Source: Bacteroidota bacterium (GTDB lineage: Bacteria; Bacteroidota; Bacteroidia; B-17B0; Aurantibacillaceae). Taken from it: a stretch of 64,000 bases of DNA. Both the position numbers and the translations under genes were made by a program. Below, in pieces: positions 1 through 9,600 of this stretch. Numbering within the stretch: position 1 is the stretch's first letter; every line of letters starts with the position of its first letter. Under the pieces are notes generated by a model. It was not told the DNA's origin. It worked only from the letters and a program-made list of their open reading frames with translations, and ran no database searches. Location: assembly GCA_029237825.1 (NCBI GenBank), contig JAQZBQ010000004.1:186001-250000 (forward strand), given 5' to 3'.

Positions 1-1822
1 AACCTATAGACGCACAAGAGCCGGAATATAGCGAATGATACATGTCACTTGTTGATCCGGCAATATTTGTAATGCTGATAGAATGGGTGGAACTTGTTGC
101 TACAAAGCTATACCAGACGTCATCATCGGCAGTGCCTCCACAACCATTGGCGGTAAATGACGAACTAGCTCCAAGAACAGTTCCTCCTACGAGTGAGGAG
201 CAGGTAGTACCCGAATTGGGTGTTATGGAAGTAGCACCGGGACAATCATCATTGGATGGAGGTGTAATACATGTTCTTGAAATCGTAAAAGAACCAGTGG
301 TTGTACCCGTTGTATAATAGGCAACATAAACGTAGTACGTCGTTCCGTTAATGGTAGAAAAGGTATATTCTTCCGTACCACCTGAATATGCATCGTCCAC
401 ACACGATATTGTAGTTATGGAGCCACAGCTTCCACTAAAAATATCTATTTCGTGATCGAATCCTGACGCACCGGTAGAGCTTATAAGCGTACTTTGTCCG
501 TTCCCAGTAAAAGTGTACCAAACCCCATACGCACTTGCGCATCCTCCGGGAGCCGTTTCACTAACTGCACCGATTGTGGTACCGGCTAAATTTGTTGTGC
601 CACAAGGAAGAGAGGTTGCTCCCGAACAAGCATCATTTATTGGGGGAGCAGTACAAGTTCTTGAAATGGTAAAGTTGCCTGTGGTGGAACCTGAAGTATA
701 ATAGGCAACATAAACATAATAAGTTGTGCCGTTAACAGATGTGAATGTATAGTTCTCGTTACTTCCCGAGCCATTATTATCCACACAAGAAATATTTGTG
801 AGTGATCCGCAGCTTCCACTAAAAATATCAATTTCGTGATCGAATCCGGATGCAGCAGTAGAACTAATAGTAGTTGATTGGCCGTTCCCGGTAAACGTAT
901 ACCAAACACCGTACGCGCTGGCACATCCTCCGGGAGCAGTTTCGGCAACCGCCCCAACCGTTGTTCCTGCCAGATTACTTGTTCCGCAAGGTAAAGAAGT
1001 TGCTCCCGAACAAGCATCGTTGGAAGGCGGAGCAATACAAGTTCGTGAAATGGTAAAGTTGCCTGTGGTGGTGCCTGAAGTATAATAGGCAACATAAACA
1101 TAATAAGTTGTGCCATTAATAGATAAAAAAGAATAACTCTCAGTACTTCCAGAACCATTATTATCTACACATGCTATATTGGCTAAAGATCCACAATTTC
1201 CGCTGAAGATATCAATTTCATGATCAAACCCTGATGCTGCCGTAGAACTTATAGTAGTGGACTGGCCATCTCCGACAAAGGTATACCAAACACCGTAAGC
1301 GCTAGCACAACCGCTCGGCGCTGTTTCGCTAACAGCATTTACCGTTGTGCCAGCTAAATTACTGGTCCCACAAGGCAAAGAGGTGGCGAAAGAACAGTCG
1401 TCATTAGAAGGAGGAGGGGGCGGCGTTCCGCATTTTACAGACCTTGTTCTATTTGAAGAAGATGTACCACATGAACTATTGGTGTTATTATAAAATCGTA
1501 CATTTCCTGTAATAGCGGCCGTCCACACAACAGGGGTTGTTCCAAAAGCATAGACAGGTGCTCCTCCACCAGCATTTGCTATTGTTAAAAAATCGGTTGA
1601 AACACTACTGCTAAAAGTATAGGTTATTCCAGAAGTGACGTAAACCATCGAATAATCAGTTGCCCATCCCGAAGTCGTAATATTTTGTGAAGTGCCGTTG
1701 CAATTAGGTGTAAATGTCGCACTCGGATATAATGAAGTATTACTTGTACACTGACTATAACTACTGGCACCCTGTGCCAAAACAATTACAAAAAAATAAA
1801 GTTTTAAAATGCCTGATTTCAT
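1..1822 (-). CDS. Secreted multi-repeat protein (partial, 3' end outside window)
   Basis: The frame stays open from an ATG at 1822 to the window edge, so the C-terminus is missing. Residues 1-21 form a signal peptide (MKSGILKLYFFVIVLAQG...). A unique N-terminal beta-rich region of about 120 residues and a short proline run follow. Next come three near-identical 128-residue repeats (about 1027-1410, 643-1026, 259-642), each starting SNDxC...LPCG and ending SRTC, then a divergent fourth copy that runs off the edge. The repeats resemble the Cys-paired beta-sandwich modules of large T9SS-exported Bacteroidota proteins. A C-terminal sorting domain would be expected but lies outside. The start is 30 nt after the upstream small gene, so co-transcription is plausible. 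The exact function is unknown; a surface or adhesin-like role is inference. Confidence 0.8.
   Translation of the reverse strand, partial: MKSGILKLYFFVIVLAQGASSYSQCTSNTSLYPSATFTPNCNGTSQNITTSGWATDYSMVYVTSGITYTFSSSVSTDFLTIANAGGGAPVYAFGTTPVVWTAAITGNVRFYNNTNSSCGTSSSNRTRSVKCGTPPPPPSNDDCSFATSLPCGTSNLAGTTVNAVSETAPSGCASAYGVWYTFVGDGQSTTISSTAASGFDHEIDIFSGNCGSLANIACVDNNGSGSTESYSFLSINGTTYYVYVAYYTSGTTTGNFTISRTCIAPPSNDACSGATSLPCGTSNLAGTTVGAVAETAPGGCASAYGVWYTFTGNGQSTTISSTAASGFDHEIDIFSGSCGSLTNISCVDNNGSGSNENYTFTSVNGTTYYVYVAYYTSGSTTGNFTISRTCTAPPINDACSGATSLPCGTTNLAGTTIGAVSETAPGGCASAYGVWYTFTGNGQSTLISSTGASGFDHEIDIFSGSCGSITTISCVDDAYSGGTEEYTFSTINGTTYYVYVAYYTTGTTTGSFTISRTCITPPSNDDCPGATSITPNSGTTCSSLVGGTVLGASSSFTANGCGGTADDDVWYSFVATSSTHSISITNIAGSTSDMYHSLYSGSCASIG
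259..1410 (-). repeat. Three tandem 384-bp intragenic repeats (128 aa each)
   Basis: Matching landmarks (the segment encoding FTISRTC) recur at about 267, 651 and 1035, exactly 384 bp apart, which is 128 codons. The nucleotide identity between units is visibly high over long stretches, higher than protein conservation alone needs. This suggests recent duplication or gene conversion. Confidence 0.85.
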
Positions 1823-1852
1823 TTACTAATAAAATAAATTAACTTTCATGTT

Positions 1853-2176
1853 CTATTTATCACTGATAATCTTGTGTCTAGGAATTTTATACTTGTCAGT
1901 CATTTCATAGATCTCCCGCATTTGCCAGAGGGCGTTGTGTTCAATGGCTAATTCATGATTCGTTGAATCGATTGTAATTGAAATGATTTTGCCCTTCCAG
2001 GAAACATATTCATTTCTTAAAAGGATAAGTTGGTTGGTAGGATTTCCTGTTACGTTAATTTTAAGCGTTGTGATCTTCGAACTTAAATTAGAGTAATAGC
2101 GTTGTGTTTCACTTTGAGATTGTGCAACAGAAATTTGGGTAAACGCTAAAAAGAAAAGTAAAATGATGTTCCTCAT
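1853..2176 (-). CDS. Small secreted protein, unknown function
   Basis: This 107-residue protein has a clear signal peptide (residues 1-18, MRNIILLFFLAFTQISVAQ). The mature part is short and mixed alpha/beta, with polar segments and no Cys, and I see no recognisable domain. It ends 30 nt before the start of the large repeat protein on the same strand, so the two may be one transcription unit. Whether it helps export or folding of the repeat protein is speculation. The start is chosen because it gives the signal peptide; no in-frame alternative precedes it. Confidence 0.65.
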   Translation of the reverse strand: MRNIILLFFLAFTQISVAQSQSETQRYYSNLSSKITTLKINVTGNPTNQLILLRNEYVSWKGKIISITIDSTNHELAIEHNALWQMREIYEMTDKYKIPRHKIISDK

Positions 2177-2430
2177 GAAATAACTTTTATTCTAAGTTAT
2201 ATAATTAAAATCAATAGAATGAAATATGGAGGAAGCTTCAAAGTGTATTTTTAACTAAGCCGTCTTGTTTTTATTGCACTTTTACGGAAATACCAAACAC
2301 GGGATTGTTGAATGGCCACTATTTGACAGGTTACCAACTAGTTTTATTGTAATTCTTACCCGAAAATCACATCTGATATTCTTGTCCTTACAAGAATAAA
2401 ATTATTTCATCAATACATAATGAAAGATGG

Positions 2431-2946
2431 CTAGCGAAACCTCGCCCTCAAAGTCACGGCACAAATCACAGACGTGATGGTACCAAGGAATAAATTTTTA
2501 AAAACAATGCTGGTACATTCTTTAAACAACGTTACCTGCTCAATTTCTTTTTTAATGAGATCAGGAATTTGAGATTCCTGAATTTTTAAGTTGCCATGCT
2601 GAATTTGCGTTTTCGCTAACTCATATCCATATGTTTCCATAAAATGAATTTTATACGCTTTAAAATCTAGGGTAAAGAAAATCATTTGAAAAACTACCAG
2701 GATAATGGTGCTGAAAATCACAAATTTTAATCCTTCCTTTACCGCATCCTTGCCTCCAATATTACCTCGATACATTACCTTTTTAGCATACAGCATTGCC
2801 AAAACGCAAAACGGAATTATCAATAGCCAGCCGATAATGGTGACTGTATTGATATACGGAAGAAATCCGCCATAAAACGTGATACAGGTTGCTAAAATTA
2901 TCAGCGTACTATAAATTGCCGGAAAGACAAACGTTTTCGGATTCAT
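2431..2946 (-). CDS. DUF4199-type membrane protein
   Basis: This 171-residue integral membrane protein has about four hydrophobic segments (roughly residues 10-30, 35-52, 72-92 and 143-165). It has the pattern of Bacteroidota DUF4199 proteins: a glycine-rich loop near the second segment, followed by a long charged stretch before the last helix. Its function is not known. It begins one nucleotide after the stop of rho on the same strand, so it is almost certainly co-transcribed with rho; a functional link is not established. Confidence 0.75.
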   Translation of the reverse strand: MNPKTFVFPAIYSTLIILATCITFYGGFLPYINTVTIIGWLLIIPFCVLAMLYAKKVMYRGNIGGKDAVKEGLKFVIFSTIILVVFQMIFFTLDFKAYKIHFMETYGYELAKTQIQHGNLKIQESQIPDLIKKEIEQVTLFKECTSIVFKNLFLGTITSVICAVTLRARFR

Positions 2947-2947
2947 A

Positions 2948-4648
2948 TTAACGGTTCATTCCAATTAAAAACTCCTCATTAGAACGGGTTTTACTCAGCT
3001 GATTTAATAAAAATTCCATCGCTTCTACCGGGTTCATATCCGAAAGGTGTTTCCTTAAAACCCAAAGCCGTTGCAGAGTTTCTTTATCCAGTAATAAATC
3101 ATCCCTTCTGGTGGAAGACGATGAAAGATCTACAGCAGGGAATATACGACGGTTAGCAATTTTTCGATCTAACTGCAACTCCATATTTCCGGTACCTTTA
3201 AATTCTTCGAAGATCACCTCATCCATTTTCGAACCTGTTTCGGTTAAAGCCGTTGCGATGATGGTTAAGGAACCTCCGTTTTCAATCTTACGTGCCGCAC
3301 CAAAAAACCGTTTTGGTTTTTGTAAAGCATTTGCTTCAACACCACCGGATAATACTTTTCCGCTTGACGGGGCTACCGTGTTGTAAGCACGGGCCATACG
3401 GGTAATACTGTCCAATAAAATTACCACATCATGCCCGCATTCCACCATACGTTTCGCCTTTTCCAGAACGATGTTGGCAATCTTTACATGCTTTTCGGCG
3501 GGTTCATCAAATGTAGATGATACCACTTCTGCTTTAACGCTGCGGGCCATGTCTGTTACCTCTTCCGGACGCTCATCAATTAATAAAATAATTAAATATA
3601 CTTCCGGGTGATTATAAGCAATTGCATTGGCAATATCCTTAAGCAATACCGTTTTTCCTGTTTTCGGCTGCGCTACAATTAAACCACGCTGCCCTTTACC
3701 AATGGGAGCAAACATATCAATAATACGTGTGCTGTTGTTTTGTAGAGGATGACCGGTTAATTTTAATTTTTCAGAAGGAAACAAAGGTGTTAAATAATCA
3801 AAAGGCACACGGTCTCTGATGTATGAAGGCTCGCGTCCGTTAATTTCTTCAACTTTTACTAACGGGAAAAATTTCTCGCCGTCTTTTGGTGGACGAATTC
3901 CGCCGCGCACCACATCCCCGGTTTTTAACCCGAATAATTTAACCTGTGATTGCGAAACATAAATATCATCTGGTGAACTTAAATAATTGTAATCTGAGCT
4001 TCTTAAAAATCCATAACCATCCGGCATCATTTCTAGAACTCCTTCACCAATGGCAATGCCATCGAAATTATAATAAACACGCTCTGGTTTTGGTTGATGT
4101 TTATGTTCCTGTTCTTTTGGTTCATGCATTTCCATGCCATCCGGTGTCTGAGGTTTTTCCTCCGCCTCAATATTGATGGCAAGGTCATTATTTACAACCG
4201 GTTTTACATCTTGTTGTTCTTTTTGCTGGTGTTGCGGATGGGATTGCTTGTGATGATGAACAGGAACTTTTCTAACATGTTCATCTTTTTTCTCAGATGC
4301 CTGGCGAACACTTTTCTCTTCCTGCACACGCGGTTCAACCGATGTTTCAACTGCAGGTTCTTCGAAAAGCGTTTTTTCAGTTTGAGAAATACCTTCAACC
4401 GGTTTTTGAATGCGAGGCTTCTTTACTTTTACATCGCCATTGCTTTTTTGCGCCGTGGCAGCCAAATTTTCTTTTTTCGGAAACTGAGCCGCGATTTTAG
4501 CTGCAGACTCCTGGTCGCCGGATTGTGCTTCGATGATTTTTATAATGAGATCGGGTTTAGCCAGTCCTTTGGAATCAATTCCAAATTGTTTGCAAATATC
4601 CTTCAGCTGAGACAATGCTCTGCCACTTAAATCTAATGCTTCAAACAT
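2948..4648 (-). CDS. rho: Transcription termination factor Rho with long disordered insertion
   Basis: Rho is the hexameric RNA-dependent ATPase that ends transcription. The 566 residues comprise a Rho_N helical domain (1-45), a long low-complexity insertion (about 50-190) rich in K, E, H, Q and P, a cold-shock-like RNA-binding domain (about 195-275) and the RecA-type ATPase. Walker A reads QPKTGKT (about residue 325), Walker B contains [10 protein letters not shown], and the Q/R-loop region includes [11 protein letters not shown]. coli Rho is 419 residues; the excess is the insertion, which is typical of Bacteroidota and is known in Bacteroides to promote condensates. The downstream partner is the DUF4199 gene. 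Confidence 0.97.
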   Translation of the reverse strand: MFEALDLSGRALSQLKDICKQFGIDSKGLAKPDLIIKIIEAQSGDQESAAKIAAQFPKKENLAATAQKSNGDVKVKKPRIQKPVEGISQTEKTLFEEPAVETSVEPRVQEEKSVRQASEKKDEHVRKVPVHHHKQSHPQHQQKEQQDVKPVVNNDLAINIEAEEKPQTPDGMEMHEPKEQEHKHQPKPERVYYNFDGIAIGEGVLEMMPDGYGFLRSSDYNYLSSPDDIYVSQSQVKLFGLKTGDVVRGGIRPPKDGEKFFPLVKVEEINGREPSYIRDRVPFDYLTPLFPSEKLKLTGHPLQNNSTRIIDMFAPIGKGQRGLIVAQPKTGKTVLLKDIANAIAYNHPEVYLIILLIDERPEEVTDMARSVKAEVVSSTFDEPAEKHVKIANIVLEKAKRMVECGHDVVILLDSITRMARAYNTVAPSSGKVLSGGVEANALQKPKRFFGAARKIENGGSLTIIATALTETGSKMDEVIFEEFKGTGNMELQLDRKIANRRIFPAVDLSSSSTRRDDLLLDKETLQRLWVLRKHLSDMNPVEAMEFLLNQLSKTRSNEEFLIGMNR

Positions 4649-4837
4649 AATTATGTTTAATAAGGGAAATAATAATTAAAAGAAAATTTAATATTTTAAA
4701 TGTGTTGTTGTGATTTTAGGATTACAAAGAAAATGCAAATCCCATTTTGATGCTACAAGTATAAGCATAAATTTTATAATACAAAATAATTTAAAAATAT
4801 ATTTAGGCCTCACAGAACACCATTAAATCAAATAAAA

Positions 4838-4845
4838 TATCTTTG
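4838..4845 (+). promoter_or_regulatory. -7 box TATCTTTG of pth
   Basis: This is a perfect match to the Bacteroidota -7 element TAnnTTTG. It ends four nucleotides before the pth ATG, so the transcript should start at or next to the start codon. No TTG -33 element stands at the usual distance. Confidence 0.6.
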
Positions 4846-4849
4846 TTTC

Positions 4850-5416
4850 ATGAGTAAATTTTTAATAGTGGGTTTAGGAAATATTGGAGATGAATATGCC
4901 CATTCGCGACATAATATTGGTTTCGATGTAGTTGATTTTATTGCCAGGGAGCATGACTTAAAGTTTAAATCTGATCGCTTGGCTGATGTTGCAGAATTCA
5001 AATATAAGGGAAAGCAAATGCTGTTGATTAAACCAACAACTTATATGAACCTTAGTGGTAAAGCCATCAATTATTGGATGCGGCACGAAAAGATTCCGAT
5101 TGAGAATGTTCTGGTGATTGTTGACGAACTGGCGCTGCCATTCGGTAAGATCAGGATCGGCCCAAAAGGTAGTGACGGAGGTCATAATGGGTTAAAAAGT
5201 ATTCAGGAGACATTAAATTCTAACCAGTATCCACGGTTACGATTTGGTATCAGTAATGAGTTCAATAAAGGCAACCAGGTTAATTACGTGTTGGGAAAAT
5301 GGAGCGAGGAAGAGCAGAAAACACTTACCGACCGAATTAAAATTGCAGCAGATGCAGTGAAAGCGTTCGCGTTTATTGGCCTTGCACGATGCATGAACGA
5401 GTTCAATACAAAATAA
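4850..5416 (+). CDS. pth: Peptidyl-tRNA hydrolase
   Basis: The enzyme releases peptides from peptidyl-tRNA dropped by ribosomes, recycling tRNA in the cytoplasm. The 188-residue length is standard. Visible motifs are the N-terminal GLGNIGDEYAHSRHNIGF with catalytic His21 and the tRNA-site Asn, the TYMNLSGKA strand, and the DELALPFGKIRI-GSDGGHNGLKSI block with the conserved Asp and His. The ATG at 4850 is preceded by a -7 promoter box only 4 nt away. It is convergent with tsaD, with 31 nt between the two stops. Confidence 0.96.
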   Translation: MSKFLIVGLGNIGDEYAHSRHNIGFDVVDFIAREHDLKFKSDRLADVAEFKYKGKQMLLIKPTTYMNLSGKAINYWMRHEKIPIENVLVIVDELALPFGKIRIGPKGSDGGHNGLKSIQETLNSNQYPRLRFGISNEFNKGNQVNYVLGKWSEEEQKTLTDRIKIAADAVKAFAFIGLARCMNEFNTK

Positions 5417-5447
5417 CTCATTAAAGTCATTAATCGTCAAAGTTCTA

Positions 5448-6512
5448 TTAAGCTATGTTAAACCTCGCTAAGGGTGTTATTTCCATTCCGCTAAATTCCT
5501 TTCTTAAATATTTATAATAACCCGTGATAGCAATCATAGCCGCGTTATCTGTGCAGTATTGAAATTCGGGGATGAATGTTTTCCAGTTATACTTTTTTTC
5601 TAAGCTGATAATTTCTTTCCGCAGTTGGGAGTTGGCCGAAACACCGCCGGCAATTGCAATTTGGTTTATTCCTGTTTGCTTGCCAATAGCAATAAGGTTT
5701 TTTAGTAAATAATGGATAAGATGCGCCTGATAGGACGCACAAATGTCGTGTAAATTCTCATTAACAAAACGTTCATTGAGCTTGGTTTGGTCCTGAATGA
5801 AATAGAGAAAGGCGGTTTTTACGCCACTGAAACTATAATTGTAGCTCTTTAAATACGGCGTGGGAAATTTGTATTTTCCCGGATCGCCTTTTTGTGCGTA
5901 GCGATCAATCAAGGGGCCGCCCGGATAGGGCAATCCCAGTATTTTTGCTGCTTTATCAAATGCTTCTCCTACGGCATCATCTTCTGTTTCCGCTAATAAT
6001 TCAAAACTTAAATAATCTGTAATTTTTACAATCTGCGTATGGCCACCGCTAACCGTTAAGCATAAAAATGGAAAAGCAGGTTTTTGTTTGGCGGAATTTG
6101 AAGGATGTAAAATTTGATTACCATCACCTTCTTCGTCAATGAAGTGTGCCAAAATATGACCCTGCATGTGATTGACTTCAATTAAAGGAATATTCAACGA
6201 AAGGGAAAGCGACTTTGCGAACGACAGACCAACAAGTAAACTACCGCTTAATCCCGGCCCACGGGTCACAGCAATTGCACTGAGTTGCTTCAACGAAATG
6301 TTTGCTTTTTTTAAAGCAGCATCTACTACCGGTACTATGTTTTTTTGGTGATCTCTGCTGGCCAGCTCTGGAATTACACCGCCATATTGCTCGTGAACTT
6401 TTTGTCCGGCAATAATGTTTGATAATAAAAGCGTATTTTTTGTAATCGCGCAGGAGGTATCATCGCAACTCGATTCAATACTTAAAATATAAATGTCATT
6501 CGCTTTTTGCAT
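5448..6512 (-). CDS. tsaD: tRNA N6-threonylcarbamoyladenosine transferase TsaD
   Basis: TsaD transfers the threonylcarbamoyl group to A37 of ANN-decoding tRNAs, together with TsaB and TsaE, which are not in this window. The 354 residues fit the family. The ASKHA fold markers are present: SIESSCDDTSCAI at the N-terminus, the metal-binding NHMQGHILAHF motif (HxxxH), SGGHTQIV, the GEAFDKAAK segment and CTDNAAMIA near the end. It is transcribed divergently from the TamB-like gene; from memory this arrangement recurs in Bacteroidota genomes. A purine-rich AAAAAAGGATG stretch precedes the ATG. Confidence 0.96.
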   Translation of the reverse strand: MQKANDIYILSIESSCDDTSCAITKNTLLLSNIIAGQKVHEQYGGVIPELASRDHQKNIVPVVDAALKKANISLKQLSAIAVTRGPGLSGSLLVGLSFAKSLSLSLNIPLIEVNHMQGHILAHFIDEEGDGNQILHPSNSAKQKPAFPFLCLTVSGGHTQIVKITDYLSFELLAETEDDAVGEAFDKAAKILGLPYPGGPLIDRYAQKGDPGKYKFPTPYLKSYNYSFSGVKTAFLYFIQDQTKLNERFVNENLHDICASYQAHLIHYLLKNLIAIGKQTGINQIAIAGGVSANSQLRKEIISLEKKYNWKTFIPEFQYCTDNAAMIAITGYYKYLRKEFSGMEITPLARFNIA

Positions 6513-6588
6513 GGTAAATTCATCCTTTTTTCCCGTCGATATACAGCAACTTAAACTATATTAACGTTAGAGTTTTGGGTTATTTCGT

Positions 6589-6596
6589 TATTTTTA
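6589..6596 (+). promoter_or_regulatory. -7 box TATTTTTA of the TamB-like gene
   Basis: This is a TAnnTTTG-like box (last base A instead of G) six nucleotides before the GTG start. It is followed by the same AGCC-type context as the kynA box. Confidence 0.45.
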
Positions 6597-6602
6597 GCCT
6601 CA

Positions 6603-9600
6603 GTGGGTACATTTGGTAAAATTACGAGAATATTGTGGAAAACAGTGTGGTTTTCACTGCTTCTTATTTTCCTTTTATTAGTAGTTGTATTCATTGCCGC
6701 ACAAAGTGAGTCGTTTCAAACCTGGAGTGCCCAAAAGCTTACCTCTTATTTGAGCGAGGAATTAAATGCCAAAATTAGTATCAAAAAAGTAAAGATTTCC
6801 TTTATTCGCAACGTAAACCTTGAAGGAATTTTTGTTAGCGATTTGCATCAGGATACGTTGGTATATGGAAAGAATATCAGCGTTGACGTCAGTGGATTTA
6901 ATTTTCGTGAAAAACGTTTAAATCTGGATGAAGTTATGTTAGACGATGTAAAAGTTAAGCTATTGAAATACCGGAACGAAGAAGATTGGAATTTTCAATA
7001 CCTCGTTGATTATTTTGCACCAAAGGATTCAGTCACGAAAGATACAATTCCTTTTCCCTGGAAACTTACCTATGGAGAATTAAACTTACGGAATGTAGAC
7101 TTTACTTATCGTCTTTTACGGGATACAACACCCTTATCCAATAACATGAATTATAATCATATTCATGTGACAAATGTGTACGGCCAATTGTCAGAACTCG
7201 ATTTTAAAAAGGATACAATTTTTGCCCAGGTTCTTAATCTGCGGGCAAAGGAACAAAGCGGCATTGAAATACGAAATTTAACGACAAAGGCGCGCATTTC
7301 TTCAACAGAATTGAAGTGCGACAGTATTTATCTTAAAACAGCAAATAGTCTGGTAAAGGGAAACCTGGTATTTAAATACAATGAATGGATCGATTACCAG
7401 GATTTTATCAATAAGGTTTACATCAAAGGTAGGCTGAAAGACAGCACCTACGTTAACTTTAAAGACATCGCCTACTTTGCGCCAGAACTCAACGGTTGCG
7501 AAGAAATTCTCTTTTTAAATGGAAGAGTAAGGGGATTTGTAAATGATCTCAGCGGTTCGGAAATGCGGGTTAAATATCGTGACCACACTGAATTTAGAGG
7601 AGACATGAGTATTTCCGGACTTCCTGATATTGACAAATCCTTCATACATTTTGACGCTCAAAAATTATCAACGTCTAAATCAGACCTGGAAAAATTCCCC
7701 ATTCCACCGTTTGACAAACCTACTTACCTGAACCTTCCAGCTGAAATTGGTAAGCTTGGTGTTATTTCATATAAAGGAAAATTTGATGGCTTCATCTCTG
7801 AATTCGCCACCTATGGAACATTTAAAACAGATGTCGGAAATATTAAAACCGATTTGCGTTTAAAAAATGATCCAAAGACCCAGGTTGTGGATTATTCAGG
7901 ATCACTTACTACTACGCATTTTAATTTATCGCGGCTGTTTCCCAACGTGAAATTTGTGGGTCCTATTTCTCTTTCCACAAAAATTAAAGGCAGAGGCTTA
8001 ACCGAAAAAGAATTAGACGCAACTTTTGATGGTGTAGTTCAATCGGCCACTTATAATAATTATGAGTATAACAACGTAAAAATTGACGGACAATTTAAAA
8101 AACAGATTTTCACTGGGAACGTGGTGAGCCGTGATACCAACGCGAACTTCGATTTTAATGGTACGATCGACTTTCATGAAAAACTACCAAAGATGGATTT
8201 CATCTCTACAGTGCACAACCTCGATCTCAAAAAAACAAATTTTAACACGGAGCAATTAAACGGAAAAGTGTCTTCCCAGATTCTTATTAAATTAACCGGA
8301 AATTCCATTGATAATTTAAGTGGCCTTATCAATTTTGATAACACCGTTTATACAACGCATGAAAAAATATATACCTTAAGTAGCTTTAACCTGGAGCTCG
8401 AACAGACGTCACCCGTTAAGGCGATCAGGTTAAATTCAAGTGTTGCAAATGCGCAACTTACCGGCCGGTACAACCTAAGCACACTTCCCGACGCATTTAA
8501 ACAATACCTTAACGAATACTTTCCAACGTTTGTTCAATCAAAGTCGCGATACATTTATAGTGACAAAGCCGATCTTTCTGTAAAAATCAAAAATTTCACC
8601 ATCATTAAAGAGTTGTTTGCTAAAGATTTAATGATAAGCCCCAATACCATTATTGAAGGTTCGTTTGACGCGTCAATCAATTATGTGTATCTGAAATCAA
8701 ACAGTACATTGATTGATTATGCAGGAATTAAATTCAGGAACAATGATATCAGTGTAAACTCCTTGCCAAAAGGGGTGTCATTTGGTTATAAGGCTCAATC
8801 AATCAACATATCAGATAGCTTTGCATTCAGAAATCCGAGTCTTGAATTTATAGCAGATGATAAAGTCACCAATTTTAATTTAAACTGGGACAATCTGACC
8901 CGTCCAAATAACGCAGGTCTTATCAGCGGTAAAACTATTTTTGAGAATGATCGCGCAACACTGTTATTTGATCAAATTAAATACGTGGTAGAAGACAGTG
9001 TGTGGCAAATCGTTAAAGCAAATCCGATTGTGATTGATACAGCCTTTTCAGTTTTAATTAATTCACTCACATTTTATAACCAAAATCAACTCATCACCAT
9101 TGATGGAAAACTATCAAAAAACAACAATGATAAAATTGACTTATTCATTCAGAATTTCAAGCTTGAACAGTTAAATCCTTTCCTGCGGAATTCTGACATT
9201 AAAATAAGCGGTACACTCACCGGCAACACAACGGTTTATGGGAGTTTTGGAAAGACTTTAGTTTCCAGTGATCTGGGTTTTACCGATTTGAAAATGAATG
9301 ATAAGCTTATTGGCTATGGTCAGGTAAAAAGTGAGTATAACCCTGAAAAGGAATTTATAAACATTAATGGGTATTCTGCCTTTGCGAAAGATTTTGATGG
9401 GAACCTGATGAAGAATATTGTTTTCGACGGGGTTTATTATCCGAAGAAAAAAGAAGAGAATCTGGATATCAGTTTCAAAGCCGAGCCATTTGATTTATCT
9501 CTGTTACAACCTTTTTTAAAGGATATCTTTACGTTTAAAGTAGGCTTCCTCAATGGCCAGGGCCGTGTAACCGGAACCCCCGATAAGCCTTTGATAAATG

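Noticed and set aside
637-1158. Second minus-strand frame in the repeat gene
   Set aside because: It is a shadow of the repeated coding sequence in another frame; the frame starting at 1822 has the signal peptide and Cys-rich modules.
2377-2398. Hairpin TATTCTTGT / ACAAGAATA as a terminator of the rho operon
   Set aside because: The stem is perfect but no T tract follows on either strand, so terminator function is not supported by sequence alone.
3946-4630. Open frames opposite the Rho insertion
   Set aside because: They arise from the low-complexity codons of rho and have no independent support.
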